From Hypericum androsaemum (Eukaryota > Streptophyta > Magnoliopsida > Malpighiales > Hypericaceae): a stretch of DNA of 64,000 nt. The position numbers and the translations under genes are program-made. Positions 44,779 to 57,694 of the stretch are shown here, piece after piece. How positions within the stretch are numbered: the first letter of the stretch is position 1; the number at the start of each line of letters is the position of its first letter. The notes beneath the pieces were generated by a model. It was not told the DNA's origin. It did not search any database and saw only the letters and a list, made by a program, of their open reading frames with translations. The stretch is from assembly GCA_963995505.1 (NCBI GenBank), contig OZ023180.1, positions 9,557,301-9,621,300 on the forward strand, in the 5' to 3' direction.

Positions 44779-47382
44779 TGTAATACCCAATTATATCACC
44801 GGAAATTAGTTGAATTTGATCAAGTATGCTAAGTCATTCGGTTAAATAATAATGTACTTTGTTGAAAAATAGCAATGCAAATTAATAATTAAGACATCCT
44901 AGGAATAAGGTTAGATATAATTTGGACCGATTAATTATTTAAGTTAATCTCAAATAAGTAAATTTTGTGATTTAAATTCCAATTTTGATAGTTTGAAACG
45001 TAAGAAGAGAAAATTTAATATGAGTGACAAAAAGTTGACATTCTGGATAGATTATTAAGTTTACATGAGGATGCAATTTATCAATTAGAAATATGAAGTA
45101 TGAATTGAGTACGTTTTCAACCCTTTTAATGGATAAAGGATAACTAAATAGAATAAGATAAGTTAGAAGAAAAAGAAGAAGAAAGTAAAAACGTGGCAAC
45201 GGTAAAACAAAAGAGAAGAAAAGATAGGAAACGTGGCAACTTGCAAGAAATAAGGCTAGAAGATAATCACCATTATAAAATAAATGAAGCAATGTGATGG
45301 GATAAATTCCATGGTTTTGATGAATATAAAAAAAGAGAGAAGAAACATAGAAACTAGCGAAAAAAAAGGGAAGAAATAAAAAGACTAAAGGAAAGAAGTT
45401 ATCGTGGGTGAGAATGAAGGGTTAACAAGGTGAGATTATTTTTATTGTGATAATTTTGATTCCCAGTTAAGAAATTGTGTAGGCTACATGAATTTCACGA
45501 GGAACTGAATTGCAATGATAACCATGGACAAATTAAATTAGTCAAGAAAACTGAAAGAATTAAATTGTATTTATGGAGACCATTTGATTAATTTATCTAG
45601 TCAAGTAAACTTCTGTTTTGGACTAAACAAGTGATGACTAGGATGCTGTTTGTAATATCAAATGAAACAAGTTGGAAAAATAAAGGATTAAGTGACCAAG
45701 AAAAGGGAAAAAGATTTGAGTAAGGTAAAGTTATCTCCATTATTTTAGGTTGCGTTATTGATTTTTAAGGAAAGACTAATATTTTAGCTTACGTTGAATT
45801 ATTATGGAAAGATCACAAAGTTGGAAGATCTTGGGTTGTGGTTTACGGGAAGTTTTGAGCGTGAGGATTGATATTATTAGGTAGTGCAATTATAATTTCT
45901 TATAGAAGAAACATATCAGAATTTTAATGTCTAAGGTTATATTAAAAACTATTGAGGCAAGTTGTTGACTTTCTATGAACCGAAGAATAAGTATAAGTTT
46001 TCAAGGTTGAATTAAAGTTTGGATTACAAATGTTGTCTAAGAAATTCTTACAGAATAAACGTTGGAGATGTAGAAATAAGCTATACTAGAATTCGTCCAT
46101 GTATTAGAGAATTGAGTTAAAGTTAATATATTTTGTACACATCCTTATTTGAAGGCGGTTGAGCATATGATGGATGTTGTCAAAACTGGAGGACCAAGTA
46201 TTGGTACACAAGGATGTAAACTCGAAGGAGATTTGGTTGGCCGTTCGGTCAAATCGGTAAACAAATAATATGTGACTCGTGCTTTCTTTGGCGCACTCTA
46301 TTTATTTGTCATGATTTGAATATGGTAATGTGAGTGCATTTTGTGCATTTGTCATATGAGCATATGGTATGATATTATGATGTGTGAAAGTTGTTTAATC
46401 TGGCCTAGTGGGGGCACTGGATATGTTTGATATATTTTGAGAGCCTATGAATTTTATATGATATGAAAGTCTGTTATATGGATGGCTCGACTCTGTGATA
46501 TGGACGTCTTGTAGGCAGAGGTCTACCCGTGACCAACCGGGGATGTTGGCATATGTGCACATATACTGAGGATACAATGGATTCTGATATGATCTATTTG
46601 GCCAGCTGGGTTGGATTCTGATGGCGCCTTTGAGATATGGTATCCTCGTGTCGGAGTTGGAGTGACACTATCTAGAACTTGCCGAACGTTCGTCCAGTTT
46701 TGTGATTTGATTTTGAAATTATGTGTTCATGTGTCAAATTGCGTGACGGAATGGGACGTTGCGTAGTTTGCTCATGTTTTTATGACTTTGTGATTATATG
46801 CTATATTTGGTCATCTGGTAAGTATGATCTTTGAATAATGTACATCTCCACATAATTCATTTGCCATATTAGTTATATGCATGTTTTAGGAATGTTTGTG
46901 CATTGAGTAGCTAAATAAATTACGATGCATATCTTATTTGTTTACTGGGTGTTCCAAAACACTCATCCCCCCACCCACCAGTTTTGCAGGAACTCGTACA
47001 CGAGTTGTGTTGGCTCGGAGATCTACTATGATCGTACCAAGTCCGAATTGTTCTCCAGGACTTGCATCGAGGTCTCCAGTTTGTATTTTGCTCTTTCATC
47101 TAGAAGCTCCGTAGTCACAAGATTTACTTTGATATTGAGAATGTTTAATTATTAAGAGTATATTAATTTTGTTTGATCTTGGGAGTATGTATAATAAAGA
47201 AAAAGCTTGGCTTATATTTTGTAAATTTAGAATATGAAACTAATGATCATTAAGTTTTAATTTTATGTTTAAATGCTTATGATTATAAATTTGAATAAGT
47301 TTGAGGCTGGCTAGATTTTTGTGTGTGATTTAAGTAGTCAAAGTCTAGCGCCGGTCACCGACCACAGATTTGGGTCGTGACA
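44779..47382 (+). repeat. 5' LTR of element B
   Basis: 2,604 bp, beginning TGTAA and ending TGACA four bases before the PBS. The first 154 bp are repeated without a visible difference at 51358-51511. The sequence is AT-rich with a C-rich patch at about 46969-46980 (ATCCCCCCACCCACC). A TATAAAAT at 45274-45281 could be a promoter element, but this is weak in AT-rich sequence. Open frames of 60-106 codons within it have no recognisable features. Confidence 0.92.
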
Positions 47383-47386
47383 GACT

Positions 47387-47398
47387 TGGTATCAGAGC
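47387..47398 (+). other. primer-binding site of element B (tRNA-iMet)
   Basis: TGGTATCAGAGC, identical to the PBS of element A, placed after the LTR end TGACA and the spacer GACT. It defines the 5' LTR boundary and plus-strand orientation of B. Confidence 0.93.
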
Positions 47399-50300
47399 TC
47401 TAGGTTAGAGCCTTGTTTGAATTATTAGGTGTCGAGTATCTTAAGTTGTGCTATGGAGCATAGGATTCCTAATATCTCTATGTCTCTTCCATCTATGTCA
47501 TTTTCTCGTGCGGTAATTATTTTCCTGTGTCAACGAATATTTATTTCTGTTTGAACATGATGGTATGACGAATATGAAAGTTGGGCAAATTTGTTTTGCT
47601 TGAGATGTGAGATGTTTGTGTTTGGCAATCTTATGTGAAAAACTTTTGTGATGCTTTCTTGTTATCACTAGGCATTCACTCTACATTATGGTGAGAATTC
47701 TTGTACCATTTGTATATGTTTTCCTTTGAAGAACCCATTTGAGTATATATATTTATATATATGAAAATCCTTCCTTGGGTGAGATTTTGATGAAGTGACT
47801 GATCACCACTTTGTCAAAATTATGTAGATACCCTTATATATTTGATTTCTTCCTATGTATATTGGGCCATTGGTTTGAGTCTCACCAAATGTTTGAGTTA
47901 TGTCTATGTGAACTATTCTAGATTGTTTATCTTTGCATTGAGAATCTGCTTTTGTGTTAAACATGTTTGAAAGGAGGAAGTTATGAACATTATTATGTGG
48001 AAGGAGTATATATGCGAAATTAAGCCGTAAGTGTACTTTGAAAAAAAAAGTTATGTTGGGAAAGTAAAATGTGATTATTATGTATGGATGAAAATATGAG
48101 ATTAAGCTATATGGAATAATTTTTGAATATTTTGAGGGAGCTAAGATTAAGTACGACATTTGGTTATTTATCTTGGTTTACATTATGGTTATGGATTTTG
48201 GCAAGGACAACTTTTGATAAGATAATTTGCACAATGGGTATGGACAAGATAGTCCAACAACAAAAAGCATAAATGGTCAATAGTTTGACCAAACTACAAA
48301 GTTTACCTATTAGTTCGGTAAACAATTTAGGAAGCTCAAGAAAATCCGTATGGAGTTGAGTAAAGCTTCTCTTTGTAATCAGATAATGAACTGATGCATA
48401 TAATCTAAGTCTTGAAAAATGTGAGGTACAATACTCACATAAAATCTATAAATCAGGTATCTTATTACTACAATAAGCATGCCAATATTAAGATGGTGTT
48501 GTGCAAGCTCTATAAGAGAGCGAGAAAAAAATGTTATTTGTAAAAGAGAAATTTCAGATAAATCATCAACTATAAAATTATTCAGAGAAAGAAACAGAAG
48601 AAAAGATTTGACTAGTGAAAATTTGGTAAAAGTTAGCTCGAATAAAAAAAGGAAATGTAAGTATGACAAAGTAAATTTGGGGATGAAAATATCAATTTTG
48701 TAATCAGTTTATATTTAACTTAACAAAATTATTTGGTTAGTGAAATATGAAACAAGAAAAACCGAGAGCTTAATAGGAAGTATGTTAAAGTAATTTCTTT
48801 GGGAAGTAGAGGATAAAGAAATTAAAGAATAGGAGTACACATGGTATGTAAACTTTGGAACCTATGTTAGATTGTGCAAAATTTTAAGATGTAAAGTGAC
48901 AAGATATGAGTGACTTAATAAGTCATCAAATTTGTATTAGTAGGAAAATTAGCTTCAATGAGATTTAGGATCAATCTTCAGAAAATGCCAGGGATATGAA
49001 ACTGGTATCTGTTTTGATGAAAGTATTTGTAGATACAAATCTATCAGGTAAATCCTTAAGTATTTATATGGTTATAAGAAAAAATTATATATGTTGAACA
49101 TCTACGAAACACTAAAGAACTAGAGAATCAAAGTGACCTTTAGCACAATAGACGATATATTCGTTGAAGTATGCTAGAACCTTTTGAAGATTTAAGATTA
49201 AAAAGGAATGGTAAAAAGGACTAAAGAGGTAATTGCGAAGATATGTGAGATTTGGTATGAAGTTTTGTACAACTATGTAATGTAAACTAAATAAGTGGGA
49301 AAAAGATAGATTATGGAAAACTGAAAGGATAATAAGATTTAAATGGTAAAAAAAAACTTGTGAGAAGTTTTGGTGGATAATGAACTAGTTTGTTTTGGAA
49401 AGTAAGATTAAGTAATATGATGTCTTTACAACGGGAGAAGTGTAATGCTTATATTAACATGAAGTATTTCTTTATTCAAGGAAAAAGATGATCGTAAGCT
49501 ATGACTTTTGAAAGAGTTTTGTTGGTAAATTAAGACAGCATTAGGATGCTATAAATTATTTTATGGAGCGTTTGTGGAATTAAGAAAGTGAAAAGTGATG
49601 GTAATATGAGGAAGTAAAAGTATTCATATATGAACTAAGCTGGAAATTACCGAGAAGGTCTATTCATATATCTCGGTAATAATCAAAGATCTCTTCTTTG
49701 AAAATGTGCTAGATACATTTGACATCAAGAAAATACTTAAGTTTTAAGTTGGGTCACAATGAAGTCATTTTGAGAATGAATAGTTCAAATATATGTAAGA
49801 CTTCACTCTTATGATTTGAAGATGACGTGTGTAAGAGTTGAGTAAAACTATCAAACAATATAAGAATCACAAATTTAGTATCACCCTTTGAGGAGTGCTA
49901 GTATATTAAAATAATTGAGATATACAAAGATATTCAACATTTAGTGCATTTTGGATAAGAAATATTGAGATCAATAAATGATAATAGAAAGAGATATTTG
50001 ACTACATTACATGATAATATTTTGAAGTAAATGCATTGGTATATTCTATAAGTTTGGAAGTACCTTGAAATTTAATTCACGTGCCCTGAAAATTAGATCA
50101 TTACTCTTATAACTTTTGCTAAGATTATGCCAAAAAAATAAATAATAATAATAAAATAAATTTCAACTACGGCACCATTTATTCACTTAAGCTAGGAGAA
50201 TATAAGTTTTGTATGGTATGAAGAATGTGAAACTACCTTCGAGAAATTAAGTATCAATTGATTCATGGATCAATATTAGTTTTACCCTTATGGATTTGAA

Positions 50301-51344
50301 GTAGTGCAAGTATGAGAAGAGATTTGAGATGCACAAAGATAATAAAATTTGGAGTGCACTATAAATAGGAAAAGTTAAGGAGAGATAAAGTGATTGAAGG
50401 ACATAATACAATCAAGACTAAATTTCTTGGTAATACTTGGACATAATATTAAGAGATCACTAAGTTTCTGACTTTGCTTGGAAGATTTGACATTTGACAT
50501 ATGCTGAAAATTGGCCAATGAGGTTTAAGTCGCTAATCTTCGTACACATGTGTAATCGATAAACTGAGAACGATGAGTAATTTAACAAGTTATTTAGAGC
50601 TATGAAATGCTTTGCCATTTAAGTAGTCTTACGTAACTACGGAGAGTCAATTAGACATCCATTTCCTACTAAAGGTATAAGTTAGTGTGGAATACTTTGG
50701 GAAATGAATAGAAAAAATAATGTAATTTAAAAGGATAAGAAACATAAGGACATGTAATAAATATTTGGTTTGTTTCGAATAAGTGATTCAAAGATCTGGT
50801 CTGGTAATTAATGGACCCAAAATAATAGTTTGATTAGAAGTAACTTTCATATTGTAGGTTGTGTACAATAATTGAACTTCTCTTTGGGGGAAAAGAGGTA
50901 AAATTAATTTTAGATTACTTTGGAGAATATATGTAAAGACTAAGTTTATTTAAAAAATTAAATTAAAGATGGAAGTATACATAGCTTAATAAGAGGACAC
51001 ATATGTTTGTTACTTAAGGGACTACCTATGGAAGGGGCAATGAGATTTGAAAGTAGATGTAGATCAATTCTAAATATATTGACAAAATTGAAAAAAAGGA
51101 GTGAATTATACTAATGGAATATTGGTTGGCTTTGAAGCCACAAATATTCGAGATCGGGTAAATCCTAAATGCCAAAAAAAAGAATTATTGATAAGAAAGT
51201 TTAAAGGATTTAGAATAAAAAAATCTATCGGTTATAAAATAGAGTGAGAAAACCTTTGTTCAGAACCCTCACCTATATAAGTGGAGATATAAATTTAGCA
51301 TCTATCTATTTGAATGAAAATTAAATTCGGAGACCGAATTTTAT
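47399..51344 (+). other. internal region of element B, no recognisable coding sequence
   Basis: About 3.95 kb of AT-rich sequence with stops in every frame. The longest frames (118 codons minus strand at 47803-48159; 96 codons minus strand at 48379-48669; 74 codons plus strand at 48479-48703) show no zinc knuckle, protease, YxDD, RNase H or integrase motif. Either the element was a large non-coding derivative mobilised in trans, or its gag-pol decayed beyond recognition by eye. The identical LTR pieces favour the first. A nucleotide or profile search could still find relics. Confidence 0.75.
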
Positions 51345-51357
51345 AAGGAGGGGAGAA
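51345..51357 (+). other. polypurine tract of element B
   Basis: AAGGAGGGGAGAA directly precedes TGTAATACCC of the 3' LTR. This is the primer site for plus-strand DNA synthesis and confirms that the following 154 bp are the start of a 3' LTR and not a random duplication. Confidence 0.93.
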
Positions 51358-51511
51358 TGTAATACCCAATTATATCACCGGAAATTAGTTGAATTTGATC
51401 AAGTATGCTAAGTCATTCGGTTAAATAATAATGTACTTTGTTGAAAAATAGCAATGCAAATTAATAATTAAGACATCCTAGGAATAAGGTTAGATATAAT
51501 TTGGACCGATT
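51358..51511 (+). repeat. truncated 3' LTR of element B
   Basis: 154 bp that match 44779-44932 at every base I could compare. The match stops at GGACCGATT, after which the 5' copy continues AATTATTT but here satellite starts (CTTGCC). About 2.45 kb of this LTR is missing. The junction shares no more than one or two T residues with the satellite, as in end joining. Confidence 0.95.
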
Positions 51512-52269
51512 CTTGCCTTTTCCTTGCCAATTCTTGCCTTTTCTTGCCTTTTCCTTGCCTTTTCATTCCTTTTCCTTGCCTTTTCTTGCATTTTCTTGCC
51601 CTTTCTTACCGTATCTACCTTTTCTAGCCCTATCTTTCCATTTCTTGCCTTTTTTTTGCCTAATTTTTCCTTTTCCATTCATTTTCTTGACTTTTCTTGA
51701 CTTTTTTTGCCTTTTCTTGCCTTATCTTGCCTTTTCTTTCCTTATCTTGTCTTTTCTTTCCTTAACTTGCCTTATATTTTCCATTTCTTGACTTTTCTTT
51801 CCTTATCTTGCCTTATCTTACCTTTTCCTTGCCTTTTCCTGCCTTTTCCTTGCCTTTTCTTGGCTTTTCTTGCCTTTTCATGCCTTATCTTTCCTTTTCT
51901 TTCCTTATCTTTCCTTTTCCTTGCCATTTCTTGTCTTTTCTTTCCTTATCTTGCATTTTCTTTTCTTTTCTTTCCTTATCATGCCTTTTCTTGCCTATTT
52001 TGGGCTTGTCTTAATTATCATAACTTATCTTGCCTTTTCTTTCCTTATCTTACATTTTCCATAGATTTCTTGGCTTTTCTTGATTTATCTAGCCTTTTCC
52101 TTGCCATTTCTTGCCTTATCTTGCTTTTTCTTTCCTTTTCCTTGCTTATCTTACATTTTCCTTGCCTTTTCTTCCCTTTTCTCACCTTTTCTTGCCTTAT
52201 CTTCCCTTTTGTTGCCTATTATTGACTTTTCTTGACTTTTCTTGCCTTTTCTTTCCTTTTCCTTACCTT

Positions 52270-52640
52270 ATCTTGTCTTTTCTTATCTTATCTTGTCTTT
52301 TCTTTCCTAATCTTGCATTTTCTTTCCTTATCTAGCCTTTTCCTAGCCTTTTCCTTGCCATTTCTTACCTTTTCTTTCCTTATATTGCATTTTCCTGCCT
52401 TTTCTTTCCTTTTCCTACATTTTCTTTCCTTATCTTGCCTTTTCTTACTTTTTTACTGCTTGTCTTGAATTATCATACCTTACCTTGCCTTTTCTTTCCT
52501 TATCTTTACCTTTTCCTTGGATTTCTTGCCTTTTCTTGCCTTTTCCTTGCCATTTCTGGACTTATCTTGCTTTTTCTTGCCTTTTCTTCCCTTATCTTAA
52601 CTTTTCCTTGCCTTTTCTTCCCTTATCTTACCTTTTTCTT
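52270..52640 (+). repeat. satellite segment also present at 57695-58085
   Basis: Shared ordered variants include TTTCCTAATCTTGC, CTTATCTAGCC, GAATTATCATACCTTACC and TTCCTTGGATTTCTTGCC (GGA at about 52519 and 57948, offset 5,429). The second copy lies against the right orientation switch. Confidence 0.8.
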
Positions 52641-53730
52641 CCCTTTTCTTGCCTTATCTTCCCTTTTCTTGACTTTTCTTTCCTTTTCCTTACCTTTTCT
52701 TGCCTTTTCTTTCCTTATCTTGCCTTTTCATTCCTTATATATCCTTTTCCTTGCCTTTTCTTGCCTTCTCATGTATTTTCCTTGCCTTTTCTTTCCTTAT
52801 CTTGCCTTTTCTGGCCTTATCTTGACTTTTCCTTGCCTTTTCTTTCCTTTTCTTGCCTTATCTTACCTTATCTTGTCTTTTCTTCCCTTATATTTCCTTA
52901 TCTTTCTTTTTTTGGCCTTATCTTGCCTTTTCTTACCTTATCTTGACTTTTCCTTGCCTTTTCTATTCTTTTCTTGCCTTTTCTTACCTTATCTTATCTT
53001 TTCTTGCCTTTTCTTCCCTTATCTTACCTTTTCCTTGCCTTTTCTTACCATTTCTCTCCTTTTCTTGCCTTATCTTACCTTTTCTTGCCTTATCTTCCCT
53101 TTTCTTGCCTTTTATTGACTTTACTTGACTTTTCTTGCCTTTTCTTGCCTTTTCTTGCCTTATCTTGCCTTTTCTTGCCTTATCTTGCCTTATCTTATCT
53201 TCTCCTGCATTATCTTTCCTTTTCATTCCTTATCTTACCTTTTCCTTGCCTTTTCATGAATTTTCCTTTCCTTTTCTTTCCTTATCTTGCCTTTTCTTTC
53301 CGTATCTTGCCTTTTCCTTGCCTTTTTTGCCTTTTCTTGCCTTAACTTGCCTTTTTTTTGCCTTGTTCCTTATCTTGCCTTTTTTTGCTTTTCTTACCCT
53401 TTCTTGCTTTATCTTTCCTTATCTTGCTTTTTCTTACCTTATCTAGCCTTTTGCTTGCATTTTCTTGTCTTTTCTTGCCTTTTCTTTCCTTATCTTGTAG
53501 TTTCATTAACATTTATTACCTTTTCTACCCTTTTCATACATTATCTTGCCTTTTCTTACCTTTTGTTATCTTTTCTTGTCTTTTCTTATATTTTCTTGCC
53601 TTATCTTGCCTTTTCTTTCCTTATCTTGCCTTTTCCTTAACATTTCTTTGCATTTTCTTTCCCTATTTTGCATTTTCTTACCTTTTCTTACATTTTCTTG
53701 GCTTTTCTTTCTTATCCTACCTTTTCTTTC

Positions 53731-53948
53731 CTCATCTTGCCATTTCTTATTTTTTTTGGCCTTGCTTGCCTTATCTTCCCTTATCTAACCTTTTCCTTGC
53801 ATTTCTTGCCTTTTCTTACATTATTTTGTCTTTTCTTTCCTCATCTTGCCATTTCTTATTTTTTTTGGCCTTGCTTGCCTTATCTTCCCTTATCTAACCT
53901 TTTCCTTGCATTTCTTGCCTTTTCTTACATTATTTTGTCTTTTCTTTC
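53731..53948 (+). repeat. 109-bp tandem duplication in satellite
   Basis: CTCATCTTGCCATTTC begins at 53731 and 53840. The whole 109-bp block, including TTTTTTTTGGCCTTGC, TATCTAACC and ACATTATTTTGTC, is repeated with essentially no change, so it is recent. Confidence 0.88.
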
Positions 53949-56900
53949 CTTATCTTGCCTTTTCCTTGCCTTTTCTAGCCTTATCATGCCTTTTCTTTCC
54001 TTTTCTTGCCTTTTCCTTGCCTTTTCTTGCCTTATCATCCCTTTACTTGCCTTTTATTATCTTTTCTTGCCTTATCTTCCCTTTTCTTGCCTTATCTTGC
54101 CTTTTCCTTGCCTTTTCTTGGCATTTCCTGTATTTTTCTTGCCTTATCTTGCCTTTTCTTTAATTATCTTGCCTCTTCCTTGCCTTTTCTTGATTTATCT
54201 TGTCTTTTCTTGCTTTATCTTGCCTTATCTTGCCTTTTCTTTCCTTGTCTTGCCTTTTCATTGCCATTTCTTGCCTTTTCTATCCTTATCTTGACTTTTC
54301 TTTCCTTATCTTCCATTTTGCTTGCCTTTTCTTGTCATTTCTTGTCCTTTTTTGCTTGATCTTGCCTTTTCTGTCCTTATCTTGCCTTTTCTTAGCCATT
54401 TCTTGCCTTTTCTTTCCTTTTCTTTCCTTATCTTTCATTTTCTTCCCTTTTCTTCCTTTTTCTTGCATTTTCTTTCCTTATCTTGCCTTTTCTTGCCTTT
54501 TTTCGGCTTGTCTTACCTTTTTTTCCTTGCCTTATCATGCCTTTTCTTTCTTTTTCTTTCCATATCTTGCCTTTTCCTTGCCTTATCATGCCTTATCTTG
54601 CCTTTTCTTTCCTTAGCTTGCTTTTTTTTTTCCTTTATCTTGCATTTTCATGCCTTTTCTTAAATTATCTTACATTTTCCTTTCCTTTTCTGGCCTTAAC
54701 TCTCCTTTTCTTGCCTTTTCTTAACTTATGTTACATTTTTCTTTCCTTTTCTGGCCTTATCTTGACTTTTCCTTACCTTTTCTTACCTTTTCTTTCCTTT
54801 TCTTGCATTATCTTACCTTATCTTGCCTTTTCTTTCCTTATATTTCCTTATCTTTCCTTTACTGGCCTTATCTTGCCTTTTCTTGCCTTATCTTGACTTT
54901 TCCTTGCCTTTTCTATACTTTTTTTGCCTTCTCATACCTTATCTTATCTTTTCTTGCCTTTAATTCCCTTATCTTACCTTTTCCTTGCCTTTTCTTACCT
55001 TTTCTGTCCTTTTCTTGCCTTATCTTACCTTTTTTTGTCGTATCTTCCCTTTTCTTGCCTTTTATTTTCTTTTATAGACTTTCTTGCCTTTTCTTTCCAT
55101 ATCTTGCCTTTTCCTTACCTTTTCTAGCCTTTTCTTGCCTTATCTTGTCTTCTCTTGCCTTATCTTTCCTTTTCTTTCCTTATCTTGCCTTTTCCTTGCC
55201 TTTTCTTGCATTTTCATGCATTTTCCTTGCCTTTTTTTTCCTTATCTTTCCTTTTCATGCCTTATCTTGCATTTTCCTGCCTTATCTTGATTTTTCCTTC
55301 CCTTTTCTTACCATATCTTACCTTATCTTGCCTTATATTGCCTTTTTTTGCATTTTTTTGCCTTATCTTTCCTTATCTTGCCTTATCTTGCCTTATCTTT
55401 CCCTATCTTGCTTTTTCCTTGCCATTTCTTGCCTTATCTTGCCTTTTCCTTCCCTTTTCTTGTCTCTTCTTATCTTTTCTTGCCTTTTCTTTCCTTATCT
55501 TGCATTTTCATTACCATTTATTGCCTTTTCCAGCCTATTCTTTCCTTATCTTGCCTTTTCTTATCTTTTCTTGCCTTTTTATGACATTTCTTGCCTTTAC
55601 TTGACTTTTCTTGCCTTTTCTTGCCTTATCTTGACTTTTCTTTTCTTATCTTGCCATTTTCATTGCCATTTCTTGCATTTTCTTTCCCTATTTTGCATTT
55701 TCTTATCTTTTCTTGCATTTTCTTGGCTTTTCTTATTTATCCTGCCTATTCTTTCCTCAACTTACCTTTTCCTTGCATTTCTTACCTTTTCTTACGTTAT
55801 CATGCCTTTTATTTCCTTATCTTGCATTTTTCTTTCCTTATCTTGCATTTTCCTTGCCTTTTCTTGCCTTATCTTCCCTTTTATTATCTTTTCTTGCCTT
55901 TTCTTCCTTTTCTTTCCATATCTTGCCTCTTCCTTGTCTATTCTAGACTTTTCTTACCTTTTCTTGCCTTATCTTTCCTTATCTCTTCTTTTATTTCCTT
56001 ATCTTGCCTTTTCTTTCCTTATCTCGCTTTTTCCTTGCCTTTTCTTGGCTTTTCCTGCATTTTCCTTGCCTTATCTTGTCTTTTCTTTGCTTATCTTTCC
56101 TTTTCTTGTCTTTTCTTGCCTTTTCTTGCCATATCTTGCCTTTTCTCTCCTTATCTTGCCTTTTCCTTGCCATTTCTTGACTTTTCTTTCCTTATAATGC
56201 ATTTTCTTGCCTTTTCTTGTCTTTTCTTTCCATATCTTGCCTTTTCTTTCCTTATCTTACCTTTTTTGGGCTTGTCATGCCTTATCATGCCTTATCTTGC
56301 CTTTTCTTTCCTTATCTTACCTTTTCCTTAGATTCATTACTTTTCTTGCATTATCTTGCCTTTTCTTTCCATATCTTGCCTTATCCTTGCCTTATCTTGC
56401 CTTTTCTTTCCTTTTCCTTGCCTTTTTCTACCTTTTCCTTGCCTTTTCTTTTCTTTTCTTGCCTTATCTTTCCTTAGCTTTCTTTATCTTGTATTTTCCT
56501 TGCCTTTTCTTGCCTTTTCTTGCCTTTTCCTTATCTTTTCTTGCCTTTTCTTTCCTTATCTTGTCTTGTCTTGCGTTATCTTGCATTTTCTTTCCTTTTC
56601 TTACCTTTTCCTTGCATTTCTTTCCTTTTTCTTGCTTGATCTTGCCTTTTCTTTCCTTTTCTTGCCTTATCATTCCTTTTCTTTCCTTTTCCTACCTTTT
56701 CCTTACCTTATCTTTTTTTATCTTGTCTTTTCTTTCCTTATCTTCCCTTTTCTTGCCTTTTATTATCTTTTCTTGCCTTATCTTGCCTTTTCCTCCCTTA
56801 TCTTACTTATCTTGCCTTTTCCTTACCTTTCCTTGCCTTATCTTGTCTTTTCTAGCCTTATCTTGCCTTATCTTGCATTTTCTTGCCTTTTCTAGCCTTT

Positions 56901-57694
56901 TCTTGTCTTATCTTGCCTTTTTGGTCTTGTCTTGCCTTATCATACGTTATCTTGCCTTATCTTACCTTTTCCTTGGATTTCTTGCGTTATCTTACCTTTT
57001 CTTTTCTTTTCTTATCTTTTCTTTTCCTTGCCTTTTCTAGCCTTTTCATGCCTTTTCTCACTTTTCTTCCCTTATCTGACCTTTTACTTGCCTTTTCTTC
57101 CCTTTTCTAGCCATTTATTGAATTATCTTCCTGTTTCTTGCCTTTTATTGTTTTTTGTTGCCTTTTCTTGCCTTTTTTTCCTTATCTTGCCTTTTCTTTC
57201 ATTATCTTGCCTTTTCCTTGCCTTCTCATGCCTTTTCATGCATTTTCCTTGCCTTTTCTTTCCTTTTCTTTCCTTTTCTTGCCTTTCCTTGGCTTATATT
57301 GCCTTTTCCTTGCCTTTTCTTGCCTTATCTTGCCTTTTCTTTCCTTATCTTCCCTTTTCTTGCCATTTAAATTTCCTTTCTTGTGTTACCTTACCTTTTC
57401 TTACCTTATCATCCTTAACTTGCCTTTTCTTGCCTTATCTTCCCTTTTCTTTCTTTTTCTTTTCATATCTTGCCTTTTCCATGCCTTTTCTAGCATTTTC
57501 TTGCCTTATCTTGTCTTCTTTTGCCTTTTCTTTCCTTATCTTGCATTTTCCTTGCTTTTTCTTTTCTTTTCTTGCCTTTTCTTGCCTCATCTTGACTTTT
57601 CCTTGCCTTTTCTTTCCTTTTCTTGACTTTTCTTGCCTTATCTTGCCTTTTCTTGCCATTTTTTTCCTTATCTTGCCTTTTCTTGCCTTATCTT

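Larger units (their letters stand above)
43316..44809 (+). pseudogene. reverse transcriptase and partial RNase H of element A, interrupted
   Basis: This frame is open from 43316, just after a TGA at 43313-43315; its first ATG is at 43472. Counting from that Met, the RT lies at about residues 78-290, with catalytic Asp in FSKIDLKSG (D166), the [12 protein letters not shown] region at 198-209, and YFDD at 228-231, so all three metal-binding Asp are present. RNase H starts at CDASG (D377) with YDKELYAL (E414), and stops after about residue 436, where element B begins (44779). The last nine residues and the stop (44807-44809) come from B's LTR. The rest of RNase H, integrase and pol tail are missing. 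RT would copy the RNA into DNA. The frame is -1 relative to gag-protease; whether this is programmed or a lesion is discussed under findings. Confidence 0.93.
44779..51511 (+). mobile_element. element B: non-coding LTR retrotransposon nested in element A, 3' truncated
   Basis: Starts TGTAATACCC at 44779 inside the RNase H codons of element A. The order is 5' LTR 44779-47382, PBS 47387-47398, internal region to 51344, polypurine tract 51345-51357, and the first 154 bp of the 3' LTR (51358-51511). LTR ends (TGTAATACCC...GGGTCGTGACA), long LTRs and the AAGGAGGGGAGAATGT polypurine-tract/LTR joint resemble Tekay/Del-type chromovirus families. No gag or pol is visible, so it would have depended on enzymes of another element. 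The base before the LTR is preceded by GTGAT, the candidate left target duplication; the right one was lost with the 3' LTR. Confidence 0.92.

Noticed and set aside
46925..47155. 76-codon plus-strand frame in LTR B
   Set aside because: Lies within an LTR and has no recognisable features; expected by chance.
47803..48703. Frames of 118, 96 and 74 codons in the interior of element B
   Set aside because: AT-rich sequence, no zinc knuckle, protease, RT or integrase motif, two of them on the antisense strand.
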